From positions 186,001 to 250,000 of the forward strand of contig PS015010.1 in assembly GCA_048213135.1 (NCBI GenBank): a stretch of 64,000 nt of DNA. Direction: 5' to 3'. The notes under the pieces were generated by a model. The model searched no databases and was not told the origin of the DNA. It saw nothing but the letters and a program-made list of their open reading frames with translations. Position numbers and translations under genes: made by a program. This stretch comes from Reclinomonas americana ATCC 50394 (taxonomy: Eukaryota; Jakobida; Jakobea; Jakobida). Shown one piece after another: positions 1 to 8,664 of the stretch (positions are counted from its first letter, which is position 1; every line of letters begins with the position of its first letter).

Positions 1-1
1 A

Positions 2-805
2 GCACTTACCACTGCTAATGTGAATGTAGGCCCGCTGACGGGCTATACTTTCGCTACAACAGCAAACGGCACTTACGCTGCATCACTGAGTATTACACAA
101 CCCGGCGGTCCATTCAGCCAGATCATTTACGTTAAGTTTACACCAACCGCGATACAAGCCTATAATGGTAACATCGCTGTAAATGGTGGCGGCGCACCTG
201 TATCAACCAGTGTTGCCGCTTCAGGCTCAGGTGTGAATACAGCCCCAACAGCTGTTACCGGTAACGCTACTGTTCTTTCTCCGAATGCCGCAACACTCGC
301 CGGCAGCATCACTGCAAATGGTTGTACAGCCGTTACCGCTTACGGTATCGAGTACTACACCATACAAGGTCTTGCGAATGGACTGGGTACCAAAGTACCT
401 GCCACCAACCTGAATGGTGTTGACTTCAGCACTACCATCAGCGGACTGGTACAGGGAGCGATCTACTACTACAAAGCTTACGCTACAAACGCCGGTGGTA
501 CCTCTTACGGTGCGGAAAAAACATTCACCACCACCAGCATACCGGGCGGATTGGTGATCTATTCCAACCCCGTTAACCGTAATGGCGTTCTGCACTTTAC
601 GCTGAGGGATATTAAACCTGGTCACTACGTTGTTCAGATCATTGGCAGCAATGGCCAGCTGGTACATACGGAAGACCTGATTGTACCAACTACCTTCATC
701 GACTATAACATGCAACTGCCGGGCAAACTGGCCGCAGGCCGTTATGCACTGAGAATTGGAATGTTGAACTGGACAGTACAGAAATCATTTATGATCATGC
801 ACTAA
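2..805 (+). CDS. C-terminal part of a T9SS-secreted surface protein (5' end outside window)
   Basis: The reading frame is open from the first bases of the window, so only about 267 C-terminal residues are present and the start lies upstream. The visible part is rich in Thr, Ala, Gly and Asn and contains a fibronectin-III-like stretch (roughly residues 80-175, ending in an Ala-Tyr-Ala-Thr-Asn type strand). The last ~80 residues look like a T9SS type A sorting domain: an Ile-Tyr-Ser-Asn-Pro opening, a middle strand with Gly-Gln-Leu-Val, and a Gly-Arg-Tyr-Ala-Leu-Arg near the end. Such domains direct export through the type IX system and are removed at the cell surface. The function of the missing part cannot be told. 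A strong hairpin terminator follows the stop codon. Confidence 0.8.
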   Translation, partial: ALTTANVNVGPLTGYTFATTANGTYAASLSITQPGGPFSQIIYVKFTPTAIQAYNGNIAVNGGGAPVSTSVAASGSGVNTAPTAVTGNATVLSPNAATLAGSITANGCTAVTAYGIEYYTIQGLANGLGTKVPATNLNGVDFSTTISGLVQGAIYYYKAYATNAGGTSYGAEKTFTTTSIPGGLVIYSNPVNRNGVLHFTLRDIKPGHYVVQIIGSNGQLVHTEDLIVPTTFIDYNMQLPGKLAAGRYALRIGMLNWTVQKSFMIMH

Positions 806-828
806 TCGTCTGGGTACAATAAATAAAA

Positions 829-859
829 AGAAGTCTCCACTACGGAGACTTCTTTTTTT
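829..859. terminator. Rho-independent terminator, probably bidirectional
   Basis: A perfect 10-bp stem (829-838 with 844-853), a 5-base loop and a T run (854-859) follow the gene ending at 805. Read on the other strand the stem is also followed by a T-rich tract, so it may also end transcripts of the leftward gene at 1033-2907. Confidence 0.85.
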
Positions 860-1032
860 GTGTATAAGCTTGAAGCAATTATTGGGTAGTAGAGGATGGA
901 GTTGAGGAATGATAAACAGAGGAAATACCATGCCGACCTGGTGGCTTTATAAAAGCGTTCGATCCCGCCTTCGAACAAGGGCAAGCTGTCACTAAAGTTG
1001 GGCTAATCCTTTTATCATACTTGAAAAGTATT

Positions 1033-2907
1033 TTACCTGATTATGAGCACCGTTCCCTGCTGGGATTGATTGGGTCTTCCGTTAAGTGTGTAAGTCGCAA
1101 ACCAGGTGAAGGCGCCGGTATTGTATTTCTTCCCTTTCAGCGTGCCGGCCCATTTTACAGCAGGATTGGTAGTAGCGAAGATCAGCTGCCCCCAGCGGTC
1201 AAAAATTTTGAACTGATAATTTGTCACCGCGGCGGTATTACCGGCTGCGCCAAAAAAATCATTGCGCCCGTCATCGTTGGGTGTGAAAGCGGCAGGGAAA
1301 TAAATATCGCCGCAATCGGCAGACAATACCACGCTGGCCGAGCCAATGCATCCGTCACTATCGGTAACGCGTACACTATAAGTACCTGCCTGTGTAACAT
1401 TGTATACCGGTGTAATGCTGTTGTCCTGCCACAGGTACGAAGAAAACGCACCCGGGTTGAGGATGAGCGTTTGCCCGGGACAGAAAGAACGGTTATTGCC
1501 CAGCGTAACCTGCACAGGCCTGGTAACGCGTATAATATCCAGGGGAGGCGTTGTTGCGGAGCAGTTATTCTGATCTTTTACGGTAAGCGTGTATTGCCCG
1601 ACAGGCAGGTTACTGATGCTGCTGCCGGTGCCGCCATTTGACCAATTGTATTGGTATAAAGGAGTTCCCCCGGTTACGCTGGCGCTGATGCTGCCATTCG
1701 TATTGTTGCAGACCGGGTTGGCTATAAGTGTGGTAATAACAATAGGACCGGGTTCCTGCAGGGTGAAATTATCCATAGCCAGGCAGGAAGAAGTAGCGGT
1801 GCTCACCGTAACAATATAAGTCCCTGCAGCAAGACCTGTAATGTTTGGCGTATGCTGAACCGGTGTTGTATTCCAGGTATATTGATAGGGACTGGCACTG
1901 CCGCTGGCGTTAACGGAAAGCGCCCCATTGGTGCCCCCGTTGCAGGATATGGCCTGGTCCAGTACAATACGGGCATTCAGTACCTCAACCGTTTGAACAA
2001 TGGTGGAAGGCGGGCCAGAAGGATAAGTAATGACCAGCGTTACGGTATAGGTTCCTGAATTGGAGAACTGGTGAGAAGGATTAGGATCTGTTGAGGTATT
2101 GGAACCCGATGCCGGGTCACCAAAAGTCCAGGCATAGCCACTTGGGCAGGTGGGGACCGTACTGATAAAAGAAAGCGTATTGTTGGCACCACAGGTATAG
2201 GTGAAACCGGCCGGTCCGCCGGGTGTGGCTTCGGATATCCTGATATCATCTATGGCAAAACCATCGTAAGCATTGCAGGTAGTACCGGCACCAAAGCGGA
2301 AACGGAAAATTACGGAAGCCTGGCCCGCAAGTGATTCCATTTCATGCTGCGCCGTAACCCATCTGCCGCTGCCGTTGCCGCCCTGGCACGATCCGCTGGT
2401 GGGATGAATACTGCCACTCCAGCCTGCGCTGCCACCCAGGTAGGTAATGCCCGTACTGTTGTACCAGTTGGAAGAAGTGCAGGGACCTTCGCCTGCTGCA
2501 CCAAGAGATAACCAGTTGGCGCCGCCATTAGTAGAATATTGAAGATCGGCCCCGTCAAACCTTCTTTCTGTTTCCCAGAAAACGGAAAAGCTGATCTGTG
2601 GGTGAGCCAGCGAGGAAAAATCGAAACAGGGACTTTGCAACCAGGAGTTCTCGCCATTGTTGTAGGAGCTGCCTGTGAGTCCGCCGGTAACCCAGCTCCG
2701 GGTACCTGATGCGGCACCAGTGATCACCGGTTTGGCGGGAACACCCCAGGCCCAGTCGGAGGAAGTGCCGCCGGTTGTCCATCCGCCATTATTAGCTTCG
2801 AAGTCTTCCGAATAGGGGAAACTGCTGATGGGGGTGGTGCACTGCGCTGTCAGCCGGGTATGGGCTGCAAGCAAGAGGCAAATAATAGTAAGAAATCTCC
2901 ATTTCAT
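1033..2907 (-). CDS. Secreted PKD/SprB-repeat protein with gliding-motility-type (T9SS type B) C-terminal domain
   Basis: The product has 624 residues. Residues 1-21 are a signal peptide ending in Thr-Ala-Gln. Residues ~25-225 resemble a MAM/choice-of-anchor module (Trp-Leu-Gln-Ser-Pro, Gly-Phe-Ala-Ile-Asp-Asp-Ile). Residues ~235-310 form a PKD-like domain (Trp-Thr-Phe-Gly-Asp-Pro). Two SprB-type repeats follow (~315-460), and residues ~535-624 are a CHU_C/gliding-motility-associated domain with the hallmarks Phe-Thr-Pro-Asn-Asp-Asp-Gly-Arg-Asn-Asp and Phe-Asp-Arg-Trp-Gly. This C-terminal type keeps T9SS cargo at the cell surface or releases it. The likely role is adhesion or motility; no catalytic domain is visible. 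It faces the neighbouring cargo gene at 2-805 and is transcribed divergently from htpG. Confidence 0.88.
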   Translation of the reverse strand: MKWRFLTIICLLLAAHTRLTAQCTTPISSFPYSEDFEANNGGWTTGGTSSDWAWGVPAKPVITGAASGTRSWVTGGLTGSSYNNGENSWLQSPCFDFSSLAHPQISFSVFWETERRFDGADLQYSTNGGANWLSLGAAGEGPCTSSNWYNSTGITYLGGSAGWSGSIHPTSGSCQGGNGSGRWVTAQHEMESLAGQASVIFRFRFGAGTTCNAYDGFAIDDIRISEATPGGPAGFTYTCGANNTLSFISTVPTCPSGYAWTFGDPASGSNTSTDPNPSHQFSNSGTYTVTLVITYPSGPPSTIVQTVEVLNARIVLDQAISCNGGTNGALSVNASGSASPYQYTWNTTPVQHTPNITGLAAGTYIVTVSTATSSCLAMDNFTLQEPGPIVITTLIANPVCNNTNGSISASVTGGTPLYQYNWSNGGTGSSISNLPVGQYTLTVKDQNNCSATTPPLDIIRVTRPVQVTLGNNRSFCPGQTLILNPGAFSSYLWQDNSITPVYNVTQAGTYSVRVTDSDGCIGSASVVLSADCGDIYFPAAFTPNDDGRNDFFGAAGNTAAVTNYQFKIFDRWGQLIFATTNPAVKWAGTLKGKKYNTGAFTWFATYTLNGRPNQSQQGTVLIIR

Positions 2908-2988
2908 GTGTTGGAACCGGGATGGGACGCAAATTACGACTTATCGGGCTCATGCTGCCAGTTCGGGGGTATTTTAACCTGATGATAG

Positions 2989-2996
2989 TATATTTG
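2989..2996 (+). promoter_or_regulatory. Bacteroidota -7 box upstream of htpG
   Basis: TATATTTG matches the TAnnTTTG consensus and lies 76 bp before the htpG start. No clear TTTG -33 element was found at the usual distance. A weaker box could lie closer to the gene. Confidence 0.45.
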
Positions 2997-3072
2997 CGGC
3001 CCTGATACAGTGCCAGCTTGTCAGCAAATGCCTTGTGGTATTGTGTTTGTAAAGTCATCAAAAAAATAATTT

Positions 3073-4938
3073 ATGCAGAAAGGTAATATCCGTGTACAGA
3101 CAGAAAACATATTCCCCATCATTAAAAAATTTCTCTACAGCGAGCACGACATTTTTATACGTGAGCTGGTGAGCAATGCGGTGGACGCCACCCAAAAACT
3201 GAAAACCCTTTCTTCCCTGGGCGAGGCCAAAGGTGAACTGGGTGAACTGAGGATCGATATTAAACTGGATCCCGCCGCCAAAACACTGACCATCAGTGAT
3301 AAAGGTATCGGCATGACGGCCGACGAGATCGACAAATACCTGAACCAGGTGGCCTTCAGCGGCGCGGAAGAATTCCTGGAAAAATACAAAGGACAGAACG
3401 AGAACAATATCATCGGCCATTTTGGCCTGGGTTTCTATTCCTCTTTTATGGTGAGCGATAAAGTGGAAGTGATCAGCAAAAGTTATAAAGAAGGCGCCAC
3501 CGCCGTTCGCTGGGAATGCGATGGCAGCCCGGAGTTCACGCTGGAAGAAACAACAAAGGAAGAAAGGGGTACCGATATCGTCCTGCACATCAACGACGAA
3601 AGCAAAGAGTTCCTCGGCAGTCACCGCGTGGAAGCGATGCTGCAGAAGTTCTGCCGTTTCTTACCTGTGCCGATCTACTTCCACAATACCGAAGACATTA
3701 AAGAAGTAAAGGAAGGTGAGGAGCAACCGGAAGAAAGATCCATCAACAATCCCGCGCCGGCCTGGACCAAAAAACCGTCGGACCTTACAACCGAAGATTA
3801 CCAGGATTTTTATAAAGAACTCTATCCTTACAGCGAACCGCCTTTATTCTGGATACACCTTAACGTGGATTATCCTTTCAACCTCACAGGCATACTCTAC
3901 TTCCCGAAAATTAAACAGAGTTACGAGATACAGAAAGACAAGATACAATTATACAGCAACCAGGTTTTTGTAACGGATGAAGTGAAGGACATCGTTCCCG
4001 AGTTCCTGATGCTGCTGCATGGTGTGATCGACAGCCCGGATATCCCGCTCAACGTAAGCCGCAGTTACCTGCAGGGCGATCCGAATGTGAAAAAGATCAA
4101 CAGCCACATCACTAAAAAAGTGGCCGACAAACTGGAAGAGATATTCAAAAATGACCGCGCCGCTTTTGAGGAAAAATGGGAGAGCCTCGGTTTATTCGTT
4201 AAGTATGGTATGATGACCGATGACAAGTTCCTGGAAAAAGCGAACAAGTTTCACATCCTGCAGGATACAGTCGACAAAAAATTCTACACGCTTGAAGAAT
4301 ATAAACTGGCGACAGAAACCCTGCAAAAAAATAAGGAAGGCAAACAGGTGATCCTGTACACCACCGACCCGGTACAGCAGGACGCGTACATACAACAAGC
4401 CAATGCGAAAGGGTATAAAGTGGTGAAGCTGGAAACCATCATCGATAATGGGTTCATCAACCAGATGGAAATGAAATGGGAAAAGGTGCAATTCGTTCGT
4501 GTGGACAGTGACATCACCGATAACCTTATCGACAAACAGGAAACCGCGGAAAGTGTATTGAGTAAAGATGATGAAGCCCGATTGAAAGACCTGTTCAGTA
4601 TTCAGCCGCAGGACCTGAACGTGGCGGTAGAGATCAAAGGACTGAGTGCCGATGCGCCGCCGGTGGTAGCCACCAGGCCTGAATTCATGCGCCGGATGAA
4701 AGATATGGCTGCCATGCAGGGTGGTATGGGCGCTTTTTATGCGAATATGCCCGATGAAGTAACACTAACCGTTAACGGCAACCACAGCATCTACAAACAA
4801 ATTCTCGCCAGCGAAGAAAAAGATAAACAGGAAAAACTGGTACACAACCTGGCAGACCTGGCTTTACTGTCGCAGGGCTTACTGAAAGGCAACAGCCTCA
4901 CCAACTTTATTAACAGGAGTGTGGAACTGATGCAGTGA
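3073..4938 (+). CDS. htpG: Molecular chaperone HtpG (Hsp90 family)
   Basis: This 621-residue protein has the usual length of bacterial Hsp90. The N-terminal GHKL ATPase domain shows Glu31, Asn35 and Asp38 in Glu-Leu-Val-Ser-Asn-Ala-Val-Asp, the Asp-Lys-Gly-Ile-Gly-Met loop near residue 77, and the Gly-His-Phe-Gly-Leu-Gly-Phe lid motif near 115-121. The middle domain carries the conserved Asn-Val-Ser-Arg-Ser-Tyr-Leu-Gln segment that supplies the catalytic Arg. The protein is a cytosolic ATP-driven dimeric chaperone. The start follows an AT-rich leader with no Shine-Dalgarno motif, and its Met-Gln-Lys-Gly-Asn-Ile-Arg opening is usual for the family in this phylum. It forms a single-gene unit with its own terminator at 4963-4998. 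Confidence 0.97.
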   Translation: MQKGNIRVQTENIFPIIKKFLYSEHDIFIRELVSNAVDATQKLKTLSSLGEAKGELGELRIDIKLDPAAKTLTISDKGIGMTADEIDKYLNQVAFSGAEEFLEKYKGQNENNIIGHFGLGFYSSFMVSDKVEVISKSYKEGATAVRWECDGSPEFTLEETTKEERGTDIVLHINDESKEFLGSHRVEAMLQKFCRFLPVPIYFHNTEDIKEVKEGEEQPEERSINNPAPAWTKKPSDLTTEDYQDFYKELYPYSEPPLFWIHLNVDYPFNLTGILYFPKIKQSYEIQKDKIQLYSNQVFVTDEVKDIVPEFLMLLHGVIDSPDIPLNVSRSYLQGDPNVKKINSHITKKVADKLEEIFKNDRAAFEEKWESLGLFVKYGMMTDDKFLEKANKFHILQDTVDKKFYTLEEYKLATETLQKNKEGKQVILYTTDPVQQDAYIQQANAKGYKVVKLETIIDNGFINQMEMKWEKVQFVRVDSDITDNLIDKQETAESVLSKDDEARLKDLFSIQPQDLNVAVEIKGLSADAPPVVATRPEFMRRMKDMAAMQGGMGAFYANMPDEVTLTVNGNHSIYKQILASEEKDKQEKLVHNLADLALLSQGLLKGNSLTNFINRSVELMQ

Positions 4939-4962
4939 GGAAATAGAAAATGATGATTTTCC

Positions 4963-4998
4963 GCCGGGATTGTTTCACTGCAATTCCGGCTTTTTTTT
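4963..4998 (+). terminator. Rho-independent terminator of htpG
   Basis: A 10-bp stem (4963-4972 with 4981-4990, one G-T pair), an 8-base loop and an eight-T run follow the htpG stop by about 25 bp. Confidence 0.85.
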
Positions 4999-5006
4999 GT
5001 CAATTG

Positions 5007-5687
5007 TTAACGGCCTGAACTGTTCCTTACCAGTATCACCGCTTCGAGGTACTGCATTTTTTTGCAGTGGTACACCTGGCGGAACCCGGCCTTGAGAAAG
5101 ATCTCCTCGTGAAGCGGGTTTACATACATAACCGTGAGCGGTCTTTTATTGACGGCACAACTCTCCATCATATGATGCACGACCTCTTTCATGATCACTT
5201 CATCAAAAGGATTGAAAAGAAAAAAACAGTCCGCGTCAGCGGGGATGCTTGCCTGTCTTGCATCCTCATTGATTACTTCGTATTGAAAGGATGATCTTTT
5301 CGCATGCATATGTTCCAGGTTCTGACGGGCATTGTTACAAAGCGCGGGAGAAAAATCAATGCCTGTTAATTTTGTACAACCCATGCTGGCGGCTACACAG
5401 AGGGCCCTGCCGCGGCCACAGCCAATATCCATAAAATGCTGTACCGATGTCAGGTTCACCTGTCCGAAAAGTTCTTCCAGTATATCATAGCTCACCGGCA
5501 TATAAATGGTGGCGTGTGTGATGGAGATGCCCTGTGCCGGCAATTTCTTCAACTCATCGGCACCGGTAGTGCGGATATTATATTTCCGTTCGCCTCTTAT
5601 TTCGCTGCGGATGATGAAAAAAGCGATGCGGAGGTTCCAGTTCACCGCGATGTAAAAGAAGTACCGTATGTACGACAGCCATTTCAT
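5007..5687 (-). CDS. Class I SAM-dependent methyltransferase
   Basis: The product has 226 residues. After an N-terminal hydrophobic stretch (residues ~5-26), residues ~95-125 hold the SAM-binding motif I Phe-Met-Asp-Ile-Gly-Cys-Gly-Arg-Gly-Arg and an acidic strand end (Gly-Ile-Asp-Phe-Ser). A Phe-Asn-Pro-Phe-Asp segment near 175 sits where motif IV, often contacting the target atom, is expected. The substrate cannot be read from the sequence. The start codon overlaps the recJ stop by 4 bp, so the two are translationally coupled; a DNA-related role is not implied by that alone. The N-terminal hydrophobic segment could mean membrane association. Confidence 0.8.
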   Translation of the reverse strand: MKWLSYIRYFFYIAVNWNLRIAFFIIRSEIRGERKYNIRTTGADELKKLPAQGISITHATIYMPVSYDILEELFGQVNLTSVQHFMDIGCGRGRALCVAASMGCTKLTGIDFSPALCNNARQNLEHMHAKRSSFQYEVINEDARQASIPADADCFFLFNPFDEVIMKEVVHHMMESCAVNKRPLTVMYVNPLHEEIFLKAGFRQVYHCKKMQYLEAVILVRNSSGR

Positions 5688-7384
5688 GAAGCGGTTCTTA
5701 TATCAACCAGTTTCAATTGCAGGGATGTGTTGCCATTCCATTCATTCTCATCGAGACTGAATACGATATCTACCGGGCCTGATTGCAACAGCGGGTATTT
5801 GCCGGCCATAAAAAAACCAATACCGGTAAACGTAATATCATCCTGCCGTACCACTACCCGGAGGTGCTGTTCTTTCACGATCTTCGAAAAACCTGTATCC
5901 CTGACATTGCGTACCAGCAGCAGCGGGCGCATATTGCCCGGACCGAAAGGTTCCATCTGGCACATGATATTGTAAAAGCCCATGGTCAGTTCAGGAAAAC
6001 CAACGGTGGCATTGATACTGATCTCGGGGATTAGCAATTCGGGCGGAATGCTGGCGCTCACCACTTCTTCGAACCGTTCTGCAAACAAGGGTACATTTTC
6101 CGGCAGCAGGGAAAGACCAGCCGCTGCAAAATGCCCGCCATAGCCCAGCAGGTGTTCGCGGCAGGCGTGGATGGCTTCATACAGGTTAAAACCCGGAACA
6201 CTCCGGGCGCTGCCCGCAACAATATCGCCGCTGCGGGTAAGTACCACCGTAGGGCGGAAATACGTTTCAATAAGACGGGAAGCTACAATACCTACTACGC
6301 CCTTGTGCCAGTGATCGCGGAACACAACGGTCGTTTTCCTGTCCGCCAGTCCGGGTTCGCTTGCAATGATCTCCAGTGCTTCTTCCGTTATGGTTTTGTC
6401 GGCCTCCTTACGGTCGCTGTTGTCGCTGTGCAACTGTGCGGCCAGCTCAAGCGCTTTTTGTTCATCCTGTTCAATAAAGAGTTGTACCGCTTTGCGGGCA
6501 TCATCCATACGGCCGGCAGCGTTCACCCTCGGGGCAATCACGAAAACGACGGTATTGATGTTGAGTTTCCCGTTCACCCCGCCCAGCTGAATGAGGCTTT
6601 TGATGCCGGGGCAGGGTTTACTGTTGATGAGCTCCAGCCCGTAATAAGCCATGATCCTGTTCTCGCCTGTCATGGGTACAATATCGGCGGCAATGGCCGT
6701 GGCCAGCAGGTCCAGGTAACAGTGATAATGTTCTTCGTCTATCCCAAACTGTTGTGCCAGCGCGGTAATGAGTTTGAAACCCACACCACAGCCGCACAGT
6801 TCTTTGTATGGATAGGGGCAGTCTTCCTGTTTGGCGTTGAGTATGGCTGCTGCGGGAGGAAGTTCGTTGTCGGGCAGGTGATGATCGCAGACAACAAAAT
6901 CAATACCTAACGTTGTCGCGTACCTGATAAGATCGACTGACTTAATTCCGCAGTCGAGAGAAATAATGAGGGTGAAATTATTTTCGCGGGCGAAATCGAT
7001 GCCTGCCTTACTTACACCATAGCCTTCGCGGTAGCGGTGGGGGATATAAAAATCGAGCAGGGTGGGGTCGTATATTTTGCAAAGGAACTGGTACATGCAG
7101 GCGACAGAAGTGGTGCCGTCAACATCATAGTCACCAAATACCAGTATTTTTTCCTGTTGATCAAATGCTTTGCTGATGCGGGTTACAGCTTTGTCCATGT
7201 CCTTCATCAGCCAGGGATCGTGAAGCTGGTCCAGGGAAGGACGGAAGTATTGCCGGGCTTTGTCATAATCATCGATCCCGCGCTGAACAAGTATTGAACA
7301 CAGGTTATGATTGATACCCAGCGCCTGTTGCAGCGCCGTTGTTTTTTGCCGGTCGGCAGGTATGATGTTCCATCTTTTTTCCAT
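5684..7384 (-). CDS. recJ: Single-stranded-DNA-specific exonuclease RecJ
   Basis: This 566-residue DHH-family protein has the usual length. The metal-binding motifs are all visible: Asp-Tyr-Asp-Val-Asp-Gly-Thr-Thr (residues 85-92), Ser-Leu-Asp-Cys-Gly-Ile near 142-147, the Asp-His-His signature at 167-169, and an Ile-Ala-Ala-Asp-Ile-Val-Pro motif near 230. A DHHA1 domain with Gly-Gly-His-Phe-Ala-Ala-Ala-Gly follows, then the C-terminal OB fold. RecJ degrades single-stranded DNA 5' to 3' in recombination and repair. It lies 14 bp after the polyprenyl synthase reading frame and overlaps the following methyltransferase, so the three probably share a transcript. Confidence 0.96.
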   Translation of the reverse strand: MEKRWNIIPADRQKTTALQQALGINHNLCSILVQRGIDDYDKARQYFRPSLDQLHDPWLMKDMDKAVTRISKAFDQQEKILVFGDYDVDGTTSVACMYQFLCKIYDPTLLDFYIPHRYREGYGVSKAGIDFARENNFTLIISLDCGIKSVDLIRYATTLGIDFVVCDHHLPDNELPPAAAILNAKQEDCPYPYKELCGCGVGFKLITALAQQFGIDEEHYHCYLDLLATAIAADIVPMTGENRIMAYYGLELINSKPCPGIKSLIQLGGVNGKLNINTVVFVIAPRVNAAGRMDDARKAVQLFIEQDEQKALELAAQLHSDNSDRKEADKTITEEALEIIASEPGLADRKTTVVFRDHWHKGVVGIVASRLIETYFRPTVVLTRSGDIVAGSARSVPGFNLYEAIHACREHLLGYGGHFAAAGLSLLPENVPLFAERFEEVVSASIPPELLIPEISINATVGFPELTMGFYNIMCQMEPFGPGNMRPLLLVRNVRDTGFSKIVKEQHLRVVVRQDDITFTGIGFFMAGKYPLLQSGPVDIVFSLDENEWNGNTSLQLKLVDIRTAS

Positions 7385-7398
7385 GACACACTTTTGCC

Positions 7399-8360
7399 TT
7401 AGTACTTTCTGTCGGTGGTGTAGCGGACCAGTTCTTCCAGTGCTTTGCGGACAGGGTTGTCGGGAAAACGATGCAGGATATCCAGCGCTTCGTCGCGGTA
7501 AGCCATCATTTTTTCCGTTGCATAGGCAATGCCGCCCGCCTCCTGTACCGTATCGATCACGAACTGTACTTTTTCAGGCACTTTATTCTCGTTTTTGAGA
7601 ATATAAATTAACGCCCTTCTTTTGGAAGCGTCAACTTTATTGAGTGTGTAAATCAACGGCAGTGTGAGTTTTTTTCTTTTATATCGTTGCCGGTGGGTTT
7701 GCCTACATCTTCCTTTCCATAATCGAACAGGTCGTCTTTGATCTGGAAAGCGACGCCAACCTTTTCGCCAAAGTTTTTCATTTGTTCTGTTACCGATTGA
7801 TCGTTGCTGGTACTCCAGGCGCCTACGGCACAGGCGGAAGAAAGGAGGGAGGCGGTTTTGTTGCGGATGATTTCGAAGTAAATATCCTCGCTGAGGTTGA
7901 GCTTACGGGATTTTTCTATTTGAAGAAGTTCGCCTTCGCTCATCTGGCGTACGGCTTCAGAAAGGATATGGAGGTGCTCAAAATCGTTATTGGAAGTGGA
8001 AAGCAGCAGGCCTTTCGACAACAGGTAATCGCCCACCAGTACAGCGATCTTGTTCTTCCAGATGGCGTTGATGGAGAAAAAGCCCCTTCTTTCCATAGAT
8101 TCGTCCACCACATCATCATGCACCAGGGTGGCCGTATGCAGCAGTTCCACCAGGGCGGCAGCCCGGTAGGTGCTTTCATTGACCTCGCCCTGCAGTTTGG
8201 CACTCAGGAATACGAACATGGGCCTCAGCTGCTTGCCTTTACGCTTGATGATGTACTTCATAATGCGGTCGAGCAGCATGGTCTGGCTACGGGCGGCCTC
8301 GGCGAATTTTTTCTCAAATATCCGCAGTTCGTTACCTATCGTGTTGGTTATAAAATCCAT
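7399..8360 (-). pseudogene. Polyprenyl diphosphate synthase, broken by a one-base frameshift
   Basis: The 5' part (8360 down to about 7668) encodes ~230 residues of a trans-isoprenyl diphosphate synthase. It has the first Asp-rich motif Asp-Asp-Val-Val-Asp at 82-86, the second (Asp-Asp-Leu-Phe-Asp) near 209-213 and the conserved Gly-Lys-Gln-Leu-Arg-Pro near 42-47. The frame then runs into a stop, while the ~85 C-terminal residues continue in another frame from 7656 to 7399. The break lies at a run of seven A residues on the coding strand (T7 at 7669-7675); one more A would rejoin the frames. The enzyme normally makes the isoprenoid tail of menaquinone. I place the start at the ATG at 8358-8360, since an upstream in-frame start gives a non-conserved N-terminus. 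This may be a sequencing error, a real mutation, or a slippage site. Confidence 0.85.
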
Positions 8361-8664
8361 ATGAAAATGAAAGCAATATAGTGCAGTATCTGCCCCTGTC
8401 AAAGTAAATCATCGGCATATCCGGAAGGGGACCGGTAAAATAATCGGCGATTTTGGATAAAAACTTTAACTTTAATGCAACGAATCTCCTTCAACCTGTG
8501 TCTTAAACCTAGTATAACTGGTTAAAAATTAGCAAACAATAGCCGTTGATAACCTAAATATAAATTAGGAAAAAGTTTGATTATTAGGCGTCAATCGATA
8601 TTTTTGCATTTAATTAACTCGTATTAACTCGTACACATTCAGAAATTTTCTTAATTATTAAGTT
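8361..8664. other. Intergenic region between divergent genes
   Basis: This AT-rich 304-bp gap separates the polyprenyl synthase from the OmpA-family gene. It carries the promoter described at 8576-8606. No RNA gene or repeat was recognised in the rest. Confidence 0.6.
8576..8606 (+). promoter_or_regulatory. Promoter of the OmpA-family gene
   Basis: A TTTG -33 element (8576-8579) and a TATTTTTG -7 box (8599-8606) are separated by 19 bp, matching the Bacteroidota consensus. The gene starts 58 bp downstream, leaving a leader of about 50 nt. Confidence 0.75.

Noticed and set aside
950-978. tRNA-like GTTCGATCCC with a GTTCGA/TCGAAC palindrome
   Set aside because: The T-loop-like word has no pairing stems, no acceptor stem and no anticodon arm around it.
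802-984. 60-residue leftward ORF after the first gene
   Set aside because: It overlaps the terminator hairpin and shows no conserved pattern or start context.
1021-1641. 206-residue rightward ORF
   Set aside because: It is antisense to the secreted PKD/CHU_C protein, whose frame has a signal peptide and clear domains.
7399-7656. Separate 85-residue gene
   Set aside because: It is the C-terminal part of the polyprenyl synthase, in the frame reached after the A7 run.
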